Positions 26,218-36,510 of a stretch of 64,000 nt of DNA are shown here, in pieces. This DNA is from an uncultured Mobiluncus sp. GTDB taxonomy: Bacteria > Actinomycetota > Actinomycetes > Actinomycetales > Actinomycetaceae. The notes beneath the pieces were generated by a model, which saw only the letters and a program-made list of their open reading frames with translations, searched no databases and was not told the DNA's origin. Location of the stretch: the NCBI RefSeq assembly GCF_902488535.1, contig NZ_CABTWO010000007.1:29840-93839 (forward strand), given 5' to 3'. The translations under genes were made by a program, and so were the position numbers. Position 1 is the first letter of the stretch. Every line of letters begins with the position of its first letter.

Positions 26218-28059
26218 ATGAGCGAACCAGAAACGAAATCCATGGGAGCCTATGGCCCCGAGGAGACCCCCAATGAAATTGATCCCGCCGCTCGCGGCGA
26301 AGTCATGACCGGTGCGAAAGCTGTCATTCGTACCTTGGAGGAACTGGGAGTGACCGATATTTTCGGGATTCCCGGCGGGGCGATTCTCTCCACTTTTGAT
26401 CCGCTGTATGACTCCCAGAAACTCAACTTCGTGCTGACCCGCCACGAACAGGGCGCCGCCCACGCTGCTGAGGGCTACGCGAAATCCACCGGGAAAACCG
26501 GGGTAGCGCTGGTGACTTCGGGACCGGCCGCCACAAACCTTCTAACCGGTCTGGCTGACGCCATGATGGATTCGGTCCCCATGGTCGCGATAACCGGCCA
26601 GGTCGGAGCGGAGTCTATCGGTACTGATGCCTTCCAGGAATCCGACATTGTCGGTGCCTCAATGCCCCTGACGAAACACAGTTTCCTGGTGACGCGCCCC
26701 CAGGACATTCCTTCCCGCCTAGCGGAGGCCTTCTTCATCGCTTCCTCCGGGCGTCCCGGACCTGTTTTAGTGGACATCACGAAAACGGCCCAGAACAAAA
26801 AAATGGCCTTTACCTGGCCTCCGCCGATGGAGCTACCCGGATATAAACTGCCTGGCAAGCCTTCCAAACAGCAAATTGCGGCGGCGGCGACCGAAATCGC
26901 GGGAGCACATCGACCGGTGCTATATATCGGTGGCGGAATTATTGGTGCCGATGCGACCGCAGAGCTGAAAGAATTGGCGGATGCCACCGGGGCTCCCGTA
27001 GTCACCACCCTGACCGCGCGCGGGGCTTTCCCGGATGACTCTCCGCAACATATGGGAATGCCGGGGATGCACGGTTGCGTGTCCGCGGTGCTGTCGATGC
27101 AACAGGCGGATCTGTTGATTGCGCTCGGTACGCGTTTCGATGACCGGGTCACCGGGGACGTGAAATCCTTCGCTCCTCACGCCAAGGTCATCCACGTTGA
27201 TATCGATGCGGCCGAAATCTCAAAAATCCGTCACGCCGATGTTCCTATCGTGGGGGATTTGAAAGAAGTCGTCGCGGCGTTGCTGCGGGCACTGCCCCAA
27301 GCCTACAAACAGTATGGCCGGCCGGACTTAACCGCGTGGATGAAGTCCTTGACCAAACTGAAAGACAAGTACCCCGCGTACTTCGACGATACCCTGGACG
27401 GCCTGGTCAGCCCGCAGAAAGCTATCAAGGTGCTTGACGAGGTCAGCGACGACGACGCGATTGTGGTCACCGGGGTCGGTCAGCACCAGATGTGGGCATC
27501 CCAGTTTATGACCTACCGTTACCCGCGCACCTACATTTCGTCTTGCGGTCTGGGAACGATGGGATTCGGCGTCCCCGCCGCGATGGGCGCAAAAGTCGCC
27601 AATCCGGATCGGGAAGTCTGGCTCATTGACGGAGACGGTTCGTTCCAGATGACGAATCAGGAATTGGCCACCTGCACCCAAATGCATATCCCGATAAAGG
27701 TGCTGCTCATCAACAACTCCTCGCTGGGGATGGTGCGCCAATGGCAGACCCTGTTCTATAACGAACGCTATTCTCAGACCGACCTGCATGACGGAGCCCG
27801 TAACCTCGACGAGGCGGACCGGGTGGGAATCCCCGATTTCATGCTCTTGGCGAAAGCCTACGGAGCTGAGGGAATCCGGGTAACTGACCCGAAAGACTTG
27901 CGAAAAGCCTTAGAGAAAGCTCACCAGATTGACGACTGTCCGGTCGTGGTCGAGGTGCTGGTCAGTCCCGATGCCATGGTGTTCCCGATGGTTCCCGCCG
28001 GGCAGACCAACGACAAAGTCATTTACGCCCCTGACAAGACTGTGACCTGGGAGGACTAA
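26218..28059 (+). CDS. ilvB: Acetolactate synthase, catalytic subunit
   Basis: Thiamine-diphosphate enzyme joining two pyruvates (valine, leucine) or pyruvate and 2-oxobutyrate (isoleucine). The 613-residue chain has the N-terminal Pyr domain ([16 protein letters not shown], catalytic Glu in [14 protein letters not shown]), a central FAD domain ([11 protein letters not shown]) and the PP domain with [13 protein letters not shown] (about 469-481). No strong ribosome site precedes the ATG, so leaderless or weak initiation is possible. Start of the ilvB-ilvN-ilvC-EamA-leuB-ilvE cluster; the ilvN gene follows after 2 bases. Confidence 0.96.
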   Translation: MSEPETKSMGAYGPEETPNEIDPAARGEVMTGAKAVIRTLEELGVTDIFGIPGGAILSTFDPLYDSQKLNFVLTRHEQGAAHAAEGYAKSTGKTGVALVTSGPAATNLLTGLADAMMDSVPMVAITGQVGAESIGTDAFQESDIVGASMPLTKHSFLVTRPQDIPSRLAEAFFIASSGRPGPVLVDITKTAQNKKMAFTWPPPMELPGYKLPGKPSKQQIAAAATEIAGAHRPVLYIGGGIIGADATAELKELADATGAPVVTTLTARGAFPDDSPQHMGMPGMHGCVSAVLSMQQADLLIALGTRFDDRVTGDVKSFAPHAKVIHVDIDAAEISKIRHADVPIVGDLKEVVAALLRALPQAYKQYGRPDLTAWMKSLTKLKDKYPAYFDDTLDGLVSPQKAIKVLDEVSDDDAIVVTGVGQHQMWASQFMTYRYPRTYISSCGLGTMGFGVPAAMGAKVANPDREVWLIDGDGSFQMTNQELATCTQMHIPIKVLLINNSSLGMVRQWQTLFYNERYSQTDLHDGARNLDEADRVGIPDFMLLAKAYGAEGIRVTDPKDLRKALEKAHQIDDCPVVVEVLVSPDAMVFPMVPAGQTNDKVIYAPDKTVTWED

Positions 28060-28061
28060 AC

Positions 28062-28565
28062 ATGAATATGACGCATACCCTGTCGGTGCTTGTCGAAAAC
28101 AAGCCTGGCGTTTTGACCCGCGTGGCGGCGCTGTTTGCCCGCCGTGCCTTTAACATTCAATCCCTCGCGGTGGGAGAAACAGAGAAACCGGAGATTTCGC
28201 GCATCACCATCGTGGTCGATGTTTCCGAGGTGTCCCTGGAACAGGTCACGAAACAGCTGAACAAGCTGGTGAACGTGCTGAAAATCGTGGAGTTAGAGCC
28301 CGAACGAGCCGTCGAGAGAGAACTCATGCTCATCAAAGTTTCGGCTGACGACACGAATCGAACTGCGGTACTCCAGATTGTGGACCTGTTCCGGGCTCAC
28401 GTCGTGGACGTGTCACGAGGCACCCTGGTCATCGAATCCATTGGTTCCCCAGCGAAACACGCGGCTTTGTTGCGCGAGTTGGAGCCGTACGGAGTTCGGG
28501 AAATCGTCCAATCGGGCAACGTCGCGATTGGTCGCGGCTCGAAGTCCATCACCGATCAAATTTAG
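28062..28565 (+). CDS. ilvN: Acetolactate synthase, regulatory subunit
   Basis: A 167-residue subunit with an N-terminal ACT domain (HTLSVLVENKPGVLTRVAALFARR) that confers valine feedback control, and the conserved C-terminal ALS small-subunit domain (ELMLIKVSADDTNRTAVLQIVDLFRAHVVDVS). Gap to ilvB is 2 bases; the ribosome site GGGAGG is inside the ilvB end. Confidence 0.95.
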   Translation: MNMTHTLSVLVENKPGVLTRVAALFARRAFNIQSLAVGETEKPEISRITIVVDVSEVSLEQVTKQLNKLVNVLKIVELEPERAVERELMLIKVSADDTNRTAVLQIVDLFRAHVVDVSRGTLVIESIGSPAKHAALLRELEPYGVREIVQSGNVAIGRGSKSITDQI

Positions 28566-28661
28566 GGGCAAATTAACCGGACTTTGCCTACTCTTTGCAC
28601 GGAAAAACACCCTATATCTTTTTCAATGAAACACCTCTACAATTACTAAGGAGAAAAAATC

Positions 28662-29690
28662 ATGGCAGAAATTTATTACGAAGACGATGCTGACCTGTCG
28701 CTCATTCAGTCTCAGAAGGTGGCCGTAATTGGTTACGGCTCCCAGGGTCATGCCCACGCGCTGAACCTGCGCGATTCTGGGGTCGACGTGGTCGTGGGCT
28801 TGCGCGAAAGCTCTTCCTCCCGGGCGAAAGCCGAGGAACAGGGCTTGACGGTGAAAACCGTGGCAGATGCCGTGAAAGAAGCCGACGTAGTCATGATTCT
28901 GTTGCCCGACCAGGTGCAGAGCAAGGTCTATGCCGCCGAAATCGAGCCGAACCTGAAGCCGAACGCCGCTCTGTTCTTTGCCCACGGGTTCAACATCCGT
29001 TTCGGATACATCAAGCCCGGTCCCGGCCACGACGTGTGCATGGTGGCTCCCAAGGGTCCGGGGCACGTGGTGCGCCGTACTTTCGTTGCCGGTCAGGGCG
29101 TTCCCGACGTTATCGCGGTGGAATGTGACGCATCCGGACGCGCTTGGGAACTGACAAAGTCCTACGCGAAAGGCATCGGCGGGACCCGCGCCGGCGTCAT
29201 CAAGACGACCTTCACCGAAGAAACGGAAACCGACCTCTTCGGCGAACAGAACGTGCTGTGTGGCGGTCTGTCCAAACTGATTCAGTACGGTTTCGAAACC
29301 CTGGTTGAGGCCGGATATCAGCCCGAAATCGCCTATTTCGAGGTGTGCCACGAGATGAAGTTGATTGTGGACCTCATCAATGAAGGCGGTCTGTCCAAGA
29401 TGCGCTGGTCGATTTCCGACACCGCTGAATACGGCGACTACGTCTCCGGGCCGCGCGTCATCACCCCCGACGTGAAGGAACACATGAAGGGCGTCCTGGC
29501 GGACATTCAAAACGGCAGCTTCGCCAAGCGCTTCATGGACGACCAGAACTCCGGTGCCGCCGAGTTCAAGCGCCTGCGCGCCGAGGGCGAAGGCCACCAA
29601 ATCGAGAAGGTCGGCCTGGAGCTGCGCAAGATGTTTACCTGGAACACCAACAATGACACCGATTATGTGGAGGGCCACGCCGCTCGCTAA
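28662..29690 (+). CDS. ilvC: Ketol-acid reductoisomerase
   Basis: Class I KARI, 342 residues: isomerises and reduces acetolactate with NADPH and Mg2+. The N-terminal Rossmann motif is [17 protein letters not shown] with a following [14 protein letters not shown] loop; the serines in it point to NADPH. Metal-binding acidic residues sit in the knotted C-terminal domain ([30 protein letters not shown]). AAGGAG precedes the ATG. The 96-base gap after ilvN holds a TACAAT box at 28638-28643 that could be a -10 element for an internal promoter. Confidence 0.96.
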   Translation: MAEIYYEDDADLSLIQSQKVAVIGYGSQGHAHALNLRDSGVDVVVGLRESSSSRAKAEEQGLTVKTVADAVKEADVVMILLPDQVQSKVYAAEIEPNLKPNAALFFAHGFNIRFGYIKPGPGHDVCMVAPKGPGHVVRRTFVAGQGVPDVIAVECDASGRAWELTKSYAKGIGGTRAGVIKTTFTEETETDLFGEQNVLCGGLSKLIQYGFETLVEAGYQPEIAYFEVCHEMKLIVDLINEGGLSKMRWSISDTAEYGDYVSGPRVITPDVKEHMKGVLADIQNGSFAKRFMDDQNSGAAEFKRLRAEGEGHQIEKVGLELRKMFTWNTNNDTDYVEGHAAR

Positions 29691-29714
29691 TCACCTAGTA
29701 CAGATAAGGACATC

Positions 29715-30683
29715 ATGATGAAAAAGTTAATCCCCATTTTAGCGTTGGCTTCAGTTTGCGCTGCGTGGGGGTCAACTTTTTTCATGATAAAGGATCATGT
29801 TCTGGATGAAGTTCCGGCTTCTGACTTCCTGACCGTGCGCTTTATTCTCGCGGCCCTGATTGCTTGCGCGTTGTGGTTTCGGGAACTGCGCACGGCGGGA
29901 TGGAAGACGCTGGCTCTCGGCTTCGGGGCGGGGGTCCTCTACGGTTTGGGTCAACTGGCGCAAACGTGGGGATTAAACCTGACCTCTCCGGCTACCTCGG
30001 GATTCATCACCGCCATGTCCATAGTCTTTGTGCCTTTCGTGGCGTTGATTCTGTTCCGGGAACGTTTCAAGCCAATTACCTGGCTGTGGATGCTGCTGGC
30101 CGCTCTCGGCTTGGCAGCACTGTCCCTGCAAGGGTGGTCCTTTGGTTTTGGTGAGCTGATAACCCTGTTGGGAGCGTTATTCTTTGCCATCCAGGTGGCG
30201 ACTCTCGGTGTAATCTCGCCGGGACGTCCCGCAGGAGCGCTGGCTACCATGCAGATGGTGGGGACCGCGGCGGTGAACGCTGTTCCGGCGCTTTCGGATG
30301 GGGAACTTACCCTACCCTCCAGCGGTGCTGCCTGGGCTAGCCTCATCTATATGGTTCTGATTTGTGCTGTGGGGGCTCTGTTCATCCAGACCTGGGCACA
30401 AGCGCGGATGTCCTCTACCGAGGCGGCCTTGATTATGGCCTGTGAACCGCTCTTTGCCACCCTTTTTTCGGTAGTGTTCAGCGGGGAAGCCCTGACGTGG
30501 CGGCTCCTGGTGGGCGGTGCCCTCATCATGGTGGCGATTGTGGCGGCGCAACTGGTCGGGGTTCATCCCGATGCAGAGAAGCCAGTTCCGGACGACAGCC
30601 GCGAAGCTGCTCCTTTAACTGAGAACCGCACCAGGAAAACCGCCGATTTTAGACATAAAAAGAAAGTAGGAGTTACGTTATGA
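29715..30683 (+). CDS. EamA/DMT-family transporter inside the ilv-leu operon
   Basis: A 322-residue protein with ten predicted membrane helices in two EamA repeats (helices within 5-140 and 150-290). [15 protein letters not shown] at the start is typical of drug/metabolite transporters. It starts 24 bases after ilvC and its stop overlaps the leuB ATG by 4 bases, so it is co-translated with branched-chain amino acid genes. Export of a branched-chain amino acid or keto acid intermediate is a reasonable inference; family members have diverse substrates. The last 35 residues are a charged cytosolic tail. Confidence 0.85.
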   Translation: MMKKLIPILALASVCAAWGSTFFMIKDHVLDEVPASDFLTVRFILAALIACALWFRELRTAGWKTLALGFGAGVLYGLGQLAQTWGLNLTSPATSGFITAMSIVFVPFVALILFRERFKPITWLWMLLAALGLAALSLQGWSFGFGELITLLGALFFAIQVATLGVISPGRPAGALATMQMVGTAAVNAVPALSDGELTLPSSGAAWASLIYMVLICAVGALFIQTWAQARMSSTEAALIMACEPLFATLFSVVFSGEALTWRLLVGGALIMVAIVAAQLVGVHPDAEKPVPDDSREAAPLTENRTRKTADFRHKKKVGVTL

Positions 30684-31732
30684 CGAGCATCGATTTGGCC
30701 TTGATTCCAGGGGATGGCATCGGTCACGAGGTCGTTCCCGAGGCCGTGAAGGTCCTCAAAAAGGTCCTGGAGGGTGCGGACGTTGGTTTGAAAACCACCC
30801 TCTATGATTTGGGGGCGGCTCGTTACCATCGTGATGGGGTGGTTTTGGATGATGCCACGGAACAAGCCCTGCGTGGCCATGATGCGATTTTGCTGGGGGC
30901 GGTAGGAGATCCTTCCGTGCAGTCCGGGGTGCTGGAACGCGGGCTGCTATTGAAGCTGCGTTTCGATTTCGACCACTACGTGAATCTGCGCCCTTCCAAG
31001 TATTATCCGGGGGTGCCGACCCCGTTGGCGAATCCCGGCAACATTGATTTTGTGGTGGTGCGCGAAGGCACGGAAGGCCTGTACTGCGGTAACGGTGGGG
31101 TGTTGCGTCGAGGCACACCACAAGAGATTGCCACCGAAGTGTCCGTGAACACGCGTCTCGGCGTGGAGCGGGTCGTGCGTTACGCTTTTGCGCAGGCTCA
31201 GGCGCGCCGCCGGCATCTGACTTACGTGCACAAGCACAATGTGCTGGTCAATGCCGGACACTTGTGGCGTCGCTGTGTGGAGGAAGTCGCGGCAGAATTT
31301 CCGGAAGTGGAAGTCGATTACCTGCACGTTGATGCGGCCACGATTTTCCTGGTCACGAACCCGGCCCGGTTTGACGTGATTGTGACCGATAACCTGTTCG
31401 GCGACATCTTGACTGACGAAGCTGGGGCAATCACCGGCGGCATCGGCTTGGCGGCATCGGGAAACATCAACCCGGAAAAAACCTTCCCGTCCATGTTTGA
31501 ACCCGTTCACGGCTCCGCCCCGGATATCGCTGGCCAGGGCAAAGCCGACCCGACCGCCACTATTGCGAGTCTGGTGCTGATGCTCAACCACCTGGAATAT
31601 CCCCAGTTGGCGGCGAACATCCAACGCGCTATTGATGCGGATATGGCCGACCGCGCCGCCGCGTCTACGGCCGGGACGCCCCTGGTGCGCACCACCAGTG
31701 AAATCGGCGACGCGATAGCCGCCGCTCTCTAG
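30680..31732 (+). CDS. leuB: 3-isopropylmalate dehydrogenase
   Basis: NAD-dependent oxidative decarboxylase of leucine synthesis (and of citramalate-derived isoleucine synthesis). The 350-residue chain has the start [18 protein letters not shown], Mg-binding [25 protein letters not shown] (about 235-259) and [15 protein letters not shown] with the adenine-binding loop. The product is of the short actinobacterial type. Translation is coupled to the EamA gene. AGGAG precedes the ATG. Confidence 0.95.
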   Translation: MTSIDLALIPGDGIGHEVVPEAVKVLKKVLEGADVGLKTTLYDLGAARYHRDGVVLDDATEQALRGHDAILLGAVGDPSVQSGVLERGLLLKLRFDFDHYVNLRPSKYYPGVPTPLANPGNIDFVVVREGTEGLYCGNGGVLRRGTPQEIATEVSVNTRLGVERVVRYAFAQAQARRRHLTYVHKHNVLVNAGHLWRRCVEEVAAEFPEVEVDYLHVDAATIFLVTNPARFDVIVTDNLFGDILTDEAGAITGGIGLAASGNINPEKTFPSMFEPVHGSAPDIAGQGKADPTATIASLVLMLNHLEYPQLAANIQRAIDADMADRAAASTAGTPLVRTTSEIGDAIAAAL

Positions 31733-31829
31733 GGCTGGTGACCACGAATCCCCGAAAACCCTAAAATCCCGGGCACAGCGTGCCTCGAACCACTCTTACC
31801 TATCAACAACCCAATGAAAGAAGAACAAC

Positions 31830-32957
31830 ATGAGTAACCTCGAAGAACTCGCGAAACAGCCGCTGCCTAACGCCAATGAACTGGCGGGGCGATTCCCGCA
31901 CCAGCCTCATGACCATAGGGCCGACGAAGCCACCTACCGGGAAGTAATGCAAAAACTCGCTTTCGGTCAATCCTTTAGCGATTACATGGCACACGCCCTG
32001 TGGACCAAGGACGGCGGCTGGCAGGAAAAGGATTTGCGTCCCTATGGGCCACTGCCGGTGTATCCGGGAACCTCGGTACTGCATTACGGTCAGGAGGTTT
32101 TTGAAGGGTTGAAGGCGTACCGCCGGGCCGACAACACGATTTGGCTGTTCCGTCCTGCTTTCAACGCAAACCGGTTCAATCAGTCCGCGCGCCGCATGGC
32201 GCTACCGGAAATCCCGGTAGAGGACTTCGTGGGGTCTTGTGTGGATTTGGTGCGTGCCGATGCCCGCTGGGTACCCGTCAAAGACGGCGCCACCCTGTAT
32301 CTGCGCCCCTTTATGTATGCCTCGGAGTCTTTCCTGGGGGTGCATCCGGCTCACGAGGTGACCTACCTCAACATCGGTTCGCCGTCCGGGCCCTACTTCG
32401 ACAACGGTTTTTCGCCCGTTTCGATTTATGTGTCTGAGGATTACCACCGCGCCGGACCGGGCGGTACCGGTGAAGCCAAGACTTCCGGTAACTACGCGGC
32501 GTCTTTGCAGCCCCAAGAGATTGCGGCGGAAAAGGGTTACGCGCAGGTGTGCTTCCTGGATGGGGAAACGAATACCTATATCGACGAGCTGGGCGGCATG
32601 AATGTCTTTGTGGTGTACCGCGACGGTAAAGTGGCGACCCCGCAGCTCACCGGGTGCATCTTGGAGGGCGGCACCCGCGGTGCGATTATTCAGGTTCTGG
32701 CTGATGAAGGTATTACCGTCAGCGAGGAACGCATCGCCCTGCACCAGCTGTTGGACGACATTCGCTCCGGCAAGGTCGCCGAGTTCCTGGCTTGTGGGAC
32801 GGCCGCGGTCGTGACCCCGATTGGCAAACTCGGCGGGAAAGACTTTGAGCTGGAGGTTCCCACCGGCCCGATGACCAAGCACATCCACGACGTCATCACC
32901 GGCATTCAGTGGGGACGCCGCGAGGATCCCCACGGCTGGTGCTACCGGGTGCTGTAG
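31830..32957 (+). CDS. ilvE: Branched-chain amino acid aminotransferase
   Basis: PLP fold-type IV transaminase that makes Leu, Ile and Val from their keto acids with glutamate. The 375-residue chain has VFEGLKAYR, the Schiff-base lysine in AKTSGNYAASL (Lys 217) and the cofactor-phosphate region GMNVFVVY/EGGTRGAII. The 97-base gap after leuB shows no clear terminator, so it may be the last gene of the ilv-leu transcript. Confidence 0.95.
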   Translation: MSNLEELAKQPLPNANELAGRFPHQPHDHRADEATYREVMQKLAFGQSFSDYMAHALWTKDGGWQEKDLRPYGPLPVYPGTSVLHYGQEVFEGLKAYRRADNTIWLFRPAFNANRFNQSARRMALPEIPVEDFVGSCVDLVRADARWVPVKDGATLYLRPFMYASESFLGVHPAHEVTYLNIGSPSGPYFDNGFSPVSIYVSEDYHRAGPGGTGEAKTSGNYAASLQPQEIAAEKGYAQVCFLDGETNTYIDELGGMNVFVVYRDGKVATPQLTGCILEGGTRGAIIQVLADEGITVSEERIALHQLLDDIRSGKVAEFLACGTAAVVTPIGKLGGKDFELEVPTGPMTKHIHDVITGIQWGRREDPHGWCYRVL

Positions 32958-32971
32958 TCTGAACGGTTAAT

Positions 32972-33781
32972 ATGGACGATACCTTAGAGGTCGCATTTAT
33001 TTCGCATTCTGGCTCCAGCCAGGGGAATATCCTGTCCGATTCCGAGAGACAGGAATTTGTCGGGCTATTTGCTGGCTGGAGTGAAGAATGCTTGGATTTC
33101 GAAGAGAACCGGTGCGCTCCTTGGTATTACCATCCGGAGGAACCTTGGTCACGAGACATTCCTAACTTGCTTTCGTGGGTTTACCTAACTTTCCCGGAAT
33201 CGCAAAAGCCTCCGTTCGCGCTGCTGTTCGCGGCGATGTCGCATTGTGTGCGGTTGGTGAAGCCTGCCACCGTCGATGGAGTATTCATAAGAGTTGGTTC
33301 GTTTGAGTTTCCCCTCGGCAAGCAAACCGTGTCCTATGGACAATCATCGGTTGAGACGAGTTCAGCTATGTCTCGGCTGCAGCGGTTCGTCGGTGCGGTT
33401 ATGCCGCAGGTGATTTTTCCAGATGTCAGGGGAGAATCGTATCTCGAAATCATCGCAGAGAACTTCCGCAAGCCGCAACAAGCGACGGTAACCATCGAAT
33501 ATGCCGACCAAAATGTTGAACCGTTTTGGGATATATTTTCCGAACTTGTCCAACACCAGGAAAAGCACATAATTTATTGTTCCGAAACCGCCTCGTGCAA
33601 TCAGGCGGCGTCGAGCACGCCACGTCAGGCCAGCCCGAATTCGAGACAATCTGATTCACGACAGGTCAAAGTGGACGTTTGGGATCCCATAGTAATCGGC
33701 AGACTAACGCGGATTATTTTCCAAGCCCTGCACTTAGCTAACATCTCGTATCCTCTAGCCATAACTATTGAAAAATGCTAG
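32972..33781 (+). CDS. Unrecognised 269-residue protein
   Basis: I do not recognise this protein. It starts 14 bases after ilvE, is acidic, lacks a signal peptide or membrane helix, and has aromatic-rich stretches (WYYHPEEPW, LSWVYLTFP). A serine-rich, low-complexity patch lies near residues 205-225 and the end is hydrophobic (RIIFQALHLANISYPLAITIE). Base composition is visibly AT-richer than the ilv genes, suggesting a different origin. Possible roles are not inferable; it could be read through from ilvE. Confidence 0.6.
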   Translation: MDDTLEVAFISHSGSSQGNILSDSERQEFVGLFAGWSEECLDFEENRCAPWYYHPEEPWSRDIPNLLSWVYLTFPESQKPPFALLFAAMSHCVRLVKPATVDGVFIRVGSFEFPLGKQTVSYGQSSVETSSAMSRLQRFVGAVMPQVIFPDVRGESYLEIIAENFRKPQQATVTIEYADQNVEPFWDIFSELVQHQEKHIIYCSETASCNQAASSTPRQASPNSRQSDSRQVKVDVWDPIVIGRLTRIIFQALHLANISYPLAITIEKC

Positions 33782-33836
33782 CCTCCTAGGCCGCAAATAA
33801 TGTTTTCGAGCCCGCGTCTCTGGCAACGAAGTGTCT

Positions 33837-33860
33837 CCAGATAGAACGACGTCTATCTGG
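33837..33860. terminator. Hairpin between convergent genes
   Basis: CCAGATAG (33837-33844) and CTATCTGG (33853-33860) form a perfect 8-bp stem with an 8-base loop between the stops of the 269-residue protein gene (+) and the DUF4870 gene (-). No long U-run follows on either side, so termination would be weak. Confidence 0.5.
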
Positions 33861-33878
33861 AAACCGCAATATCAGTAA

Positions 33879-34235
33879 TTAATTCAGAATCGGCAGCTGG
33901 AAGGGGTAGACGTAGACCTGCTGGTTAGAGGCGGCGATGGCACCGCGGATGCTGTGCCACAAGGTCAGAGCGAACACCGCCAGCCACAGAACCAGAGCCA
34001 CAGGGATTAACAGGATAGTAAAGAAAGCAATCCACCCGGCGATACCAGCAATCCACATGGCGACGTTAAAGTTAAACGCTCCAGCCGCAGCGACGCGCAC
34101 TGCCGGGGAACTGTCCTTTTTCACCAACCAGACGATGAGCGGTCCCAAGAATGACAGCCAGCCGGCGGAAACAGCCATAGCGATGAGCACGGAAAGATGA
34201 GCGAAAATCGCCCACAAACGTTCATTTTGATTCAC
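33879..34235 (-). CDS. DUF4870 family membrane protein
   Basis: A 118-residue protein with three or four membrane helices: HLSVLIAMAVSAGWLSFLGPLIVWL, then AGAFNFNVAMWIAGIAGWIAFF and LIPVALVLWLAVFALT. The opening NERLWAIFAHLSVL and the VKKDSSPAVRVAAAGAFNFN loop are the DUF4870/Tic20-like pattern. Function unknown. The 156 bases downstream of its start region (34236-34391) hold nothing recognised. Confidence 0.8.
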   Translation of the reverse strand: MNQNERLWAIFAHLSVLIAMAVSAGWLSFLGPLIVWLVKKDSSPAVRVAAAGAFNFNVAMWIAGIAGWIAFFTILLIPVALVLWLAVFALTLWHSIRGAIAASNQQVYVYPFQLPILN

Positions 34236-34391
34236 TCGGATATTTTTTCATGCCGTGGACATAGCCGCAACTGGAAACATGATTCCCTAATTTGGAACCT
34301 TTCCCTTCCGCCACCGACACCTTTTAAAAATAATTCAGAGGCGGGGCCTAAACGCCAGGAAAAATCCGCTAGTGGTGAGACTTAGCTGAGC

Positions 34392-36401
34392 CTATTGGGG
34401 AGGCATCCCCGTCACGACACGCTGTTTCGGGGCGAGCCGTTTCTTAGGTAGCAGCGGTGCTTTGTCCCCTTCCAAAGTCAGCGGCCAGGCGTTGACCACG
34501 GCTTGGGCGAAACGACGGGAACGTTCCGAGTTTCCAATCGTGTTGCAGTGCACCCCGTCGCCGGTGATGAACCACTCCGGACGCATATCCTTGTCCCAAG
34601 GGTAAACCCACATGTTCGGGTAGCGTTTCTGCTGGTGGTAGAGTTCTGCGTTCCAAGCGTCCATAACATCTTTGGTGTACCACCTGGGTGAACCGTTCGG
34701 GTTCACCACGGTCGTAATCCACAGCACCGGGTACTTCGGACCAATAATGTCCATGGTGGCGCGAATATGGGTGTCATAGTCGGTGCCGCCATAGACATTC
34801 ATGTTCGCGGCATCGTTCGTTCCCAAGGCAATCACAAAGCACGAGTCCTTATCAATCCCACCGGCGAGGATTTCGCGGATGGAATCGTTTCCGGAGGGAT
34901 ATTCCTGGAAGCCCTGATTGGTGGCACGAGCCCCGAAACTTGAGTTGGTAACTTTCGTGGCGCCGGTGGCCGTGTAGGTCTTGGTGGCATTGTCTGCCGG
35001 ATTGAGCACTCCGGCATCGGTAAACATTGCTAGGGAGGTGGAGTCCCCCACGTGGATAATCTGGTGGCAGCGAGTGCGAGTTGCTGCGAGGGCACGTTCC
35101 TGAGCCGCTTTGCGCTCCCGTTCCGCTTGGGCCTTCGCCAGGGCGGCCTTTTTCGCTTCGAGTTGGTCGTGATAGCTCGTGGCAGCTTCAGTTGGTATTC
35201 CGACCAGGGCAAAGATGAGGAAGAAAGCGAGGGGGAAAGACAACAGGGCGTGAGGTAGGGAGGCTTTGCGAGTCAACCACCGCCACAGCGGGACAAAGAA
35301 TCCATTGCGGCGAATGGGATCTTCGACCAAGATCCAAGATAATGCGGCCAAGCCAATGGTAGCCCCAATGATGATCAGGGCCCTGACAATAGCCGGCACC
35401 ACCTGCAGAGGAGTGTAAAGGAAAGCGATGAGGGGCATATGCCACAGATACAAGGCGTAAGACCTCTCGCCAATCCAGGCGAGGGGACGCAACGCAAAAA
35501 GCTTATATATCCGCGTGTAGCGGTTCGAGATGGCAAAGAGCAGCGCCGCGGTAGCCAGCGAGAGAACCACCAGTAAGCCGTTAAATAAAGCTGGTGAAGA
35601 ATCAGGAATAAAGATATAAATGGCCAGCACAGCGCCCAGACCAAGCCATCCCAATACTTCAGCCAGGTAGCGATCCTGTCGAAAGATTACCCTGCCGACG
35701 AGGGGGCGTGTCGTGTTCGGGTCGGTGGGTTTGATCATGATGATGGCGAGAATGGCGCCCACGAGCAGGCCGCCCGCGCGAGTATCGGTGCCCTCGTAGA
35801 GGCGGGTGGCGTCCATGCCGAGTGAATATCCGTAGGCTAGCCACACGAAAGAAGCCGCGGCGAGTATTGAGGTGAGGATTACCAGCGGCAGGCGGCGACC
35901 GCGGCTGATGACCAGTAGTAATAGCAACACTAGCGGCCAGAACAGATAGAACTGCTCCTCAACAGACAGCGACCACATGTGTTCAAAGGGGCTCTGGGAG
36001 AACTGGTCAAAATAGGAATCACCCCAAAAAATGGTGGCCCAGTTATTGACGTAGAAAATGGCGGTGAGCCCGCCGAGACGATAGTCCGGCCAGTTTTCGG
36101 CTTTAAAGAAAGGCGTGAGTGCCCAGATGACCAGCACCGTTAAGATGACTGCGGGCATTAAGCGGCGCAGACGGCGTAGCCAGAAGGTCTTTAGCCCCAG
36201 GTTGCCGCGGCGATACCAGGAACGCATGAGGTTACCGGTGATCAGGAAACCCGAGATGGTAAAGAATACGCCAACACCAGCCAAACCGCCCGGCATCCAT
36301 CTGAAGCCAAGGTGGTAGCAAATGACGCCGAGGACCGCGAGGGTTCTCAAACCGTCGATGCCCGGATTGTAGCGTGACTCGTTACCTATAGGCTTTGGCA
36401 T
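34392..36401 (-). CDS. Acyltransferase-3 plus SGNH protein (OatA-like)
   Basis: Membrane O-acyltransferase with a C-terminal esterase-like domain, the layout of peptidoglycan O-acetyltransferase OatA. Ten to eleven helices in residues about 15-395 (start NPGIDGLRTLAVLGVICYH with the catalytic His region; HMWSLSVEEQFYLFWP) lead to an Ala/Lys/Glu-rich coiled linker and an extracellular SGNH domain (HVGDSTSLAMF, ALGTNDAAN, TGDGVHCNTIG). Catalytic Ser, Asn-region, Asp and His are all present. The Met at 36401 (MPKPIGNESRYNPGIDG) is preferred over a GTG at 36434 because it begins at the conserved domain; neither has a strong ribosome site. Likely acetylates cell-wall glycan, aiding lysozyme resistance (inference). 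Confidence 0.87.
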   Translation of the reverse strand: MPKPIGNESRYNPGIDGLRTLAVLGVICYHLGFRWMPGGLAGVGVFFTISGFLITGNLMRSWYRRGNLGLKTFWLRRLRRLMPAVILTVLVIWALTPFFKAENWPDYRLGGLTAIFYVNNWATIFWGDSYFDQFSQSPFEHMWSLSVEEQFYLFWPLVLLLLLVISRGRRLPLVILTSILAAASFVWLAYGYSLGMDATRLYEGTDTRAGGLLVGAILAIIMIKPTDPNTTRPLVGRVIFRQDRYLAEVLGWLGLGAVLAIYIFIPDSSPALFNGLLVVLSLATAALLFAISNRYTRIYKLFALRPLAWIGERSYALYLWHMPLIAFLYTPLQVVPAIVRALIIIGATIGLAALSWILVEDPIRRNGFFVPLWRWLTRKASLPHALLSFPLAFFLIFALVGIPTEAATSYHDQLEAKKAALAKAQAERERKAAQERALAATRTRCHQIIHVGDSTSLAMFTDAGVLNPADNATKTYTATGATKVTNSSFGARATNQGFQEYPSGNDSIREILAGGIDKDSCFVIALGTNDAANMNVYGGTDYDTHIRATMDIIGPKYPVLWITTVVNPNGSPRWYTKDVMDAWNAELYHQQKRYPNMWVYPWDKDMRPEWFITGDGVHCNTIGNSERSRRFAQAVVNAWPLTLEGDKAPLLPKKRLAPKQRVVTGMPPQ

Positions 36402-36510
36402 AGTGGTTGCTATGATACCCTTCCCCAGCAGCACAATTTAAACCAGGCGGTTAGCCTGAGAATTTGGGGCTCAATTAATCTCTGGCGGGGGACTTTTGTA
36501 ACATGGGGGC

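Noticed and set aside
28623..29678. 351-codon frame antisense to ilvC
   Set aside because: Mirror frame of a conserved GC-rich gene; no ribosome site and no recognisable domain.
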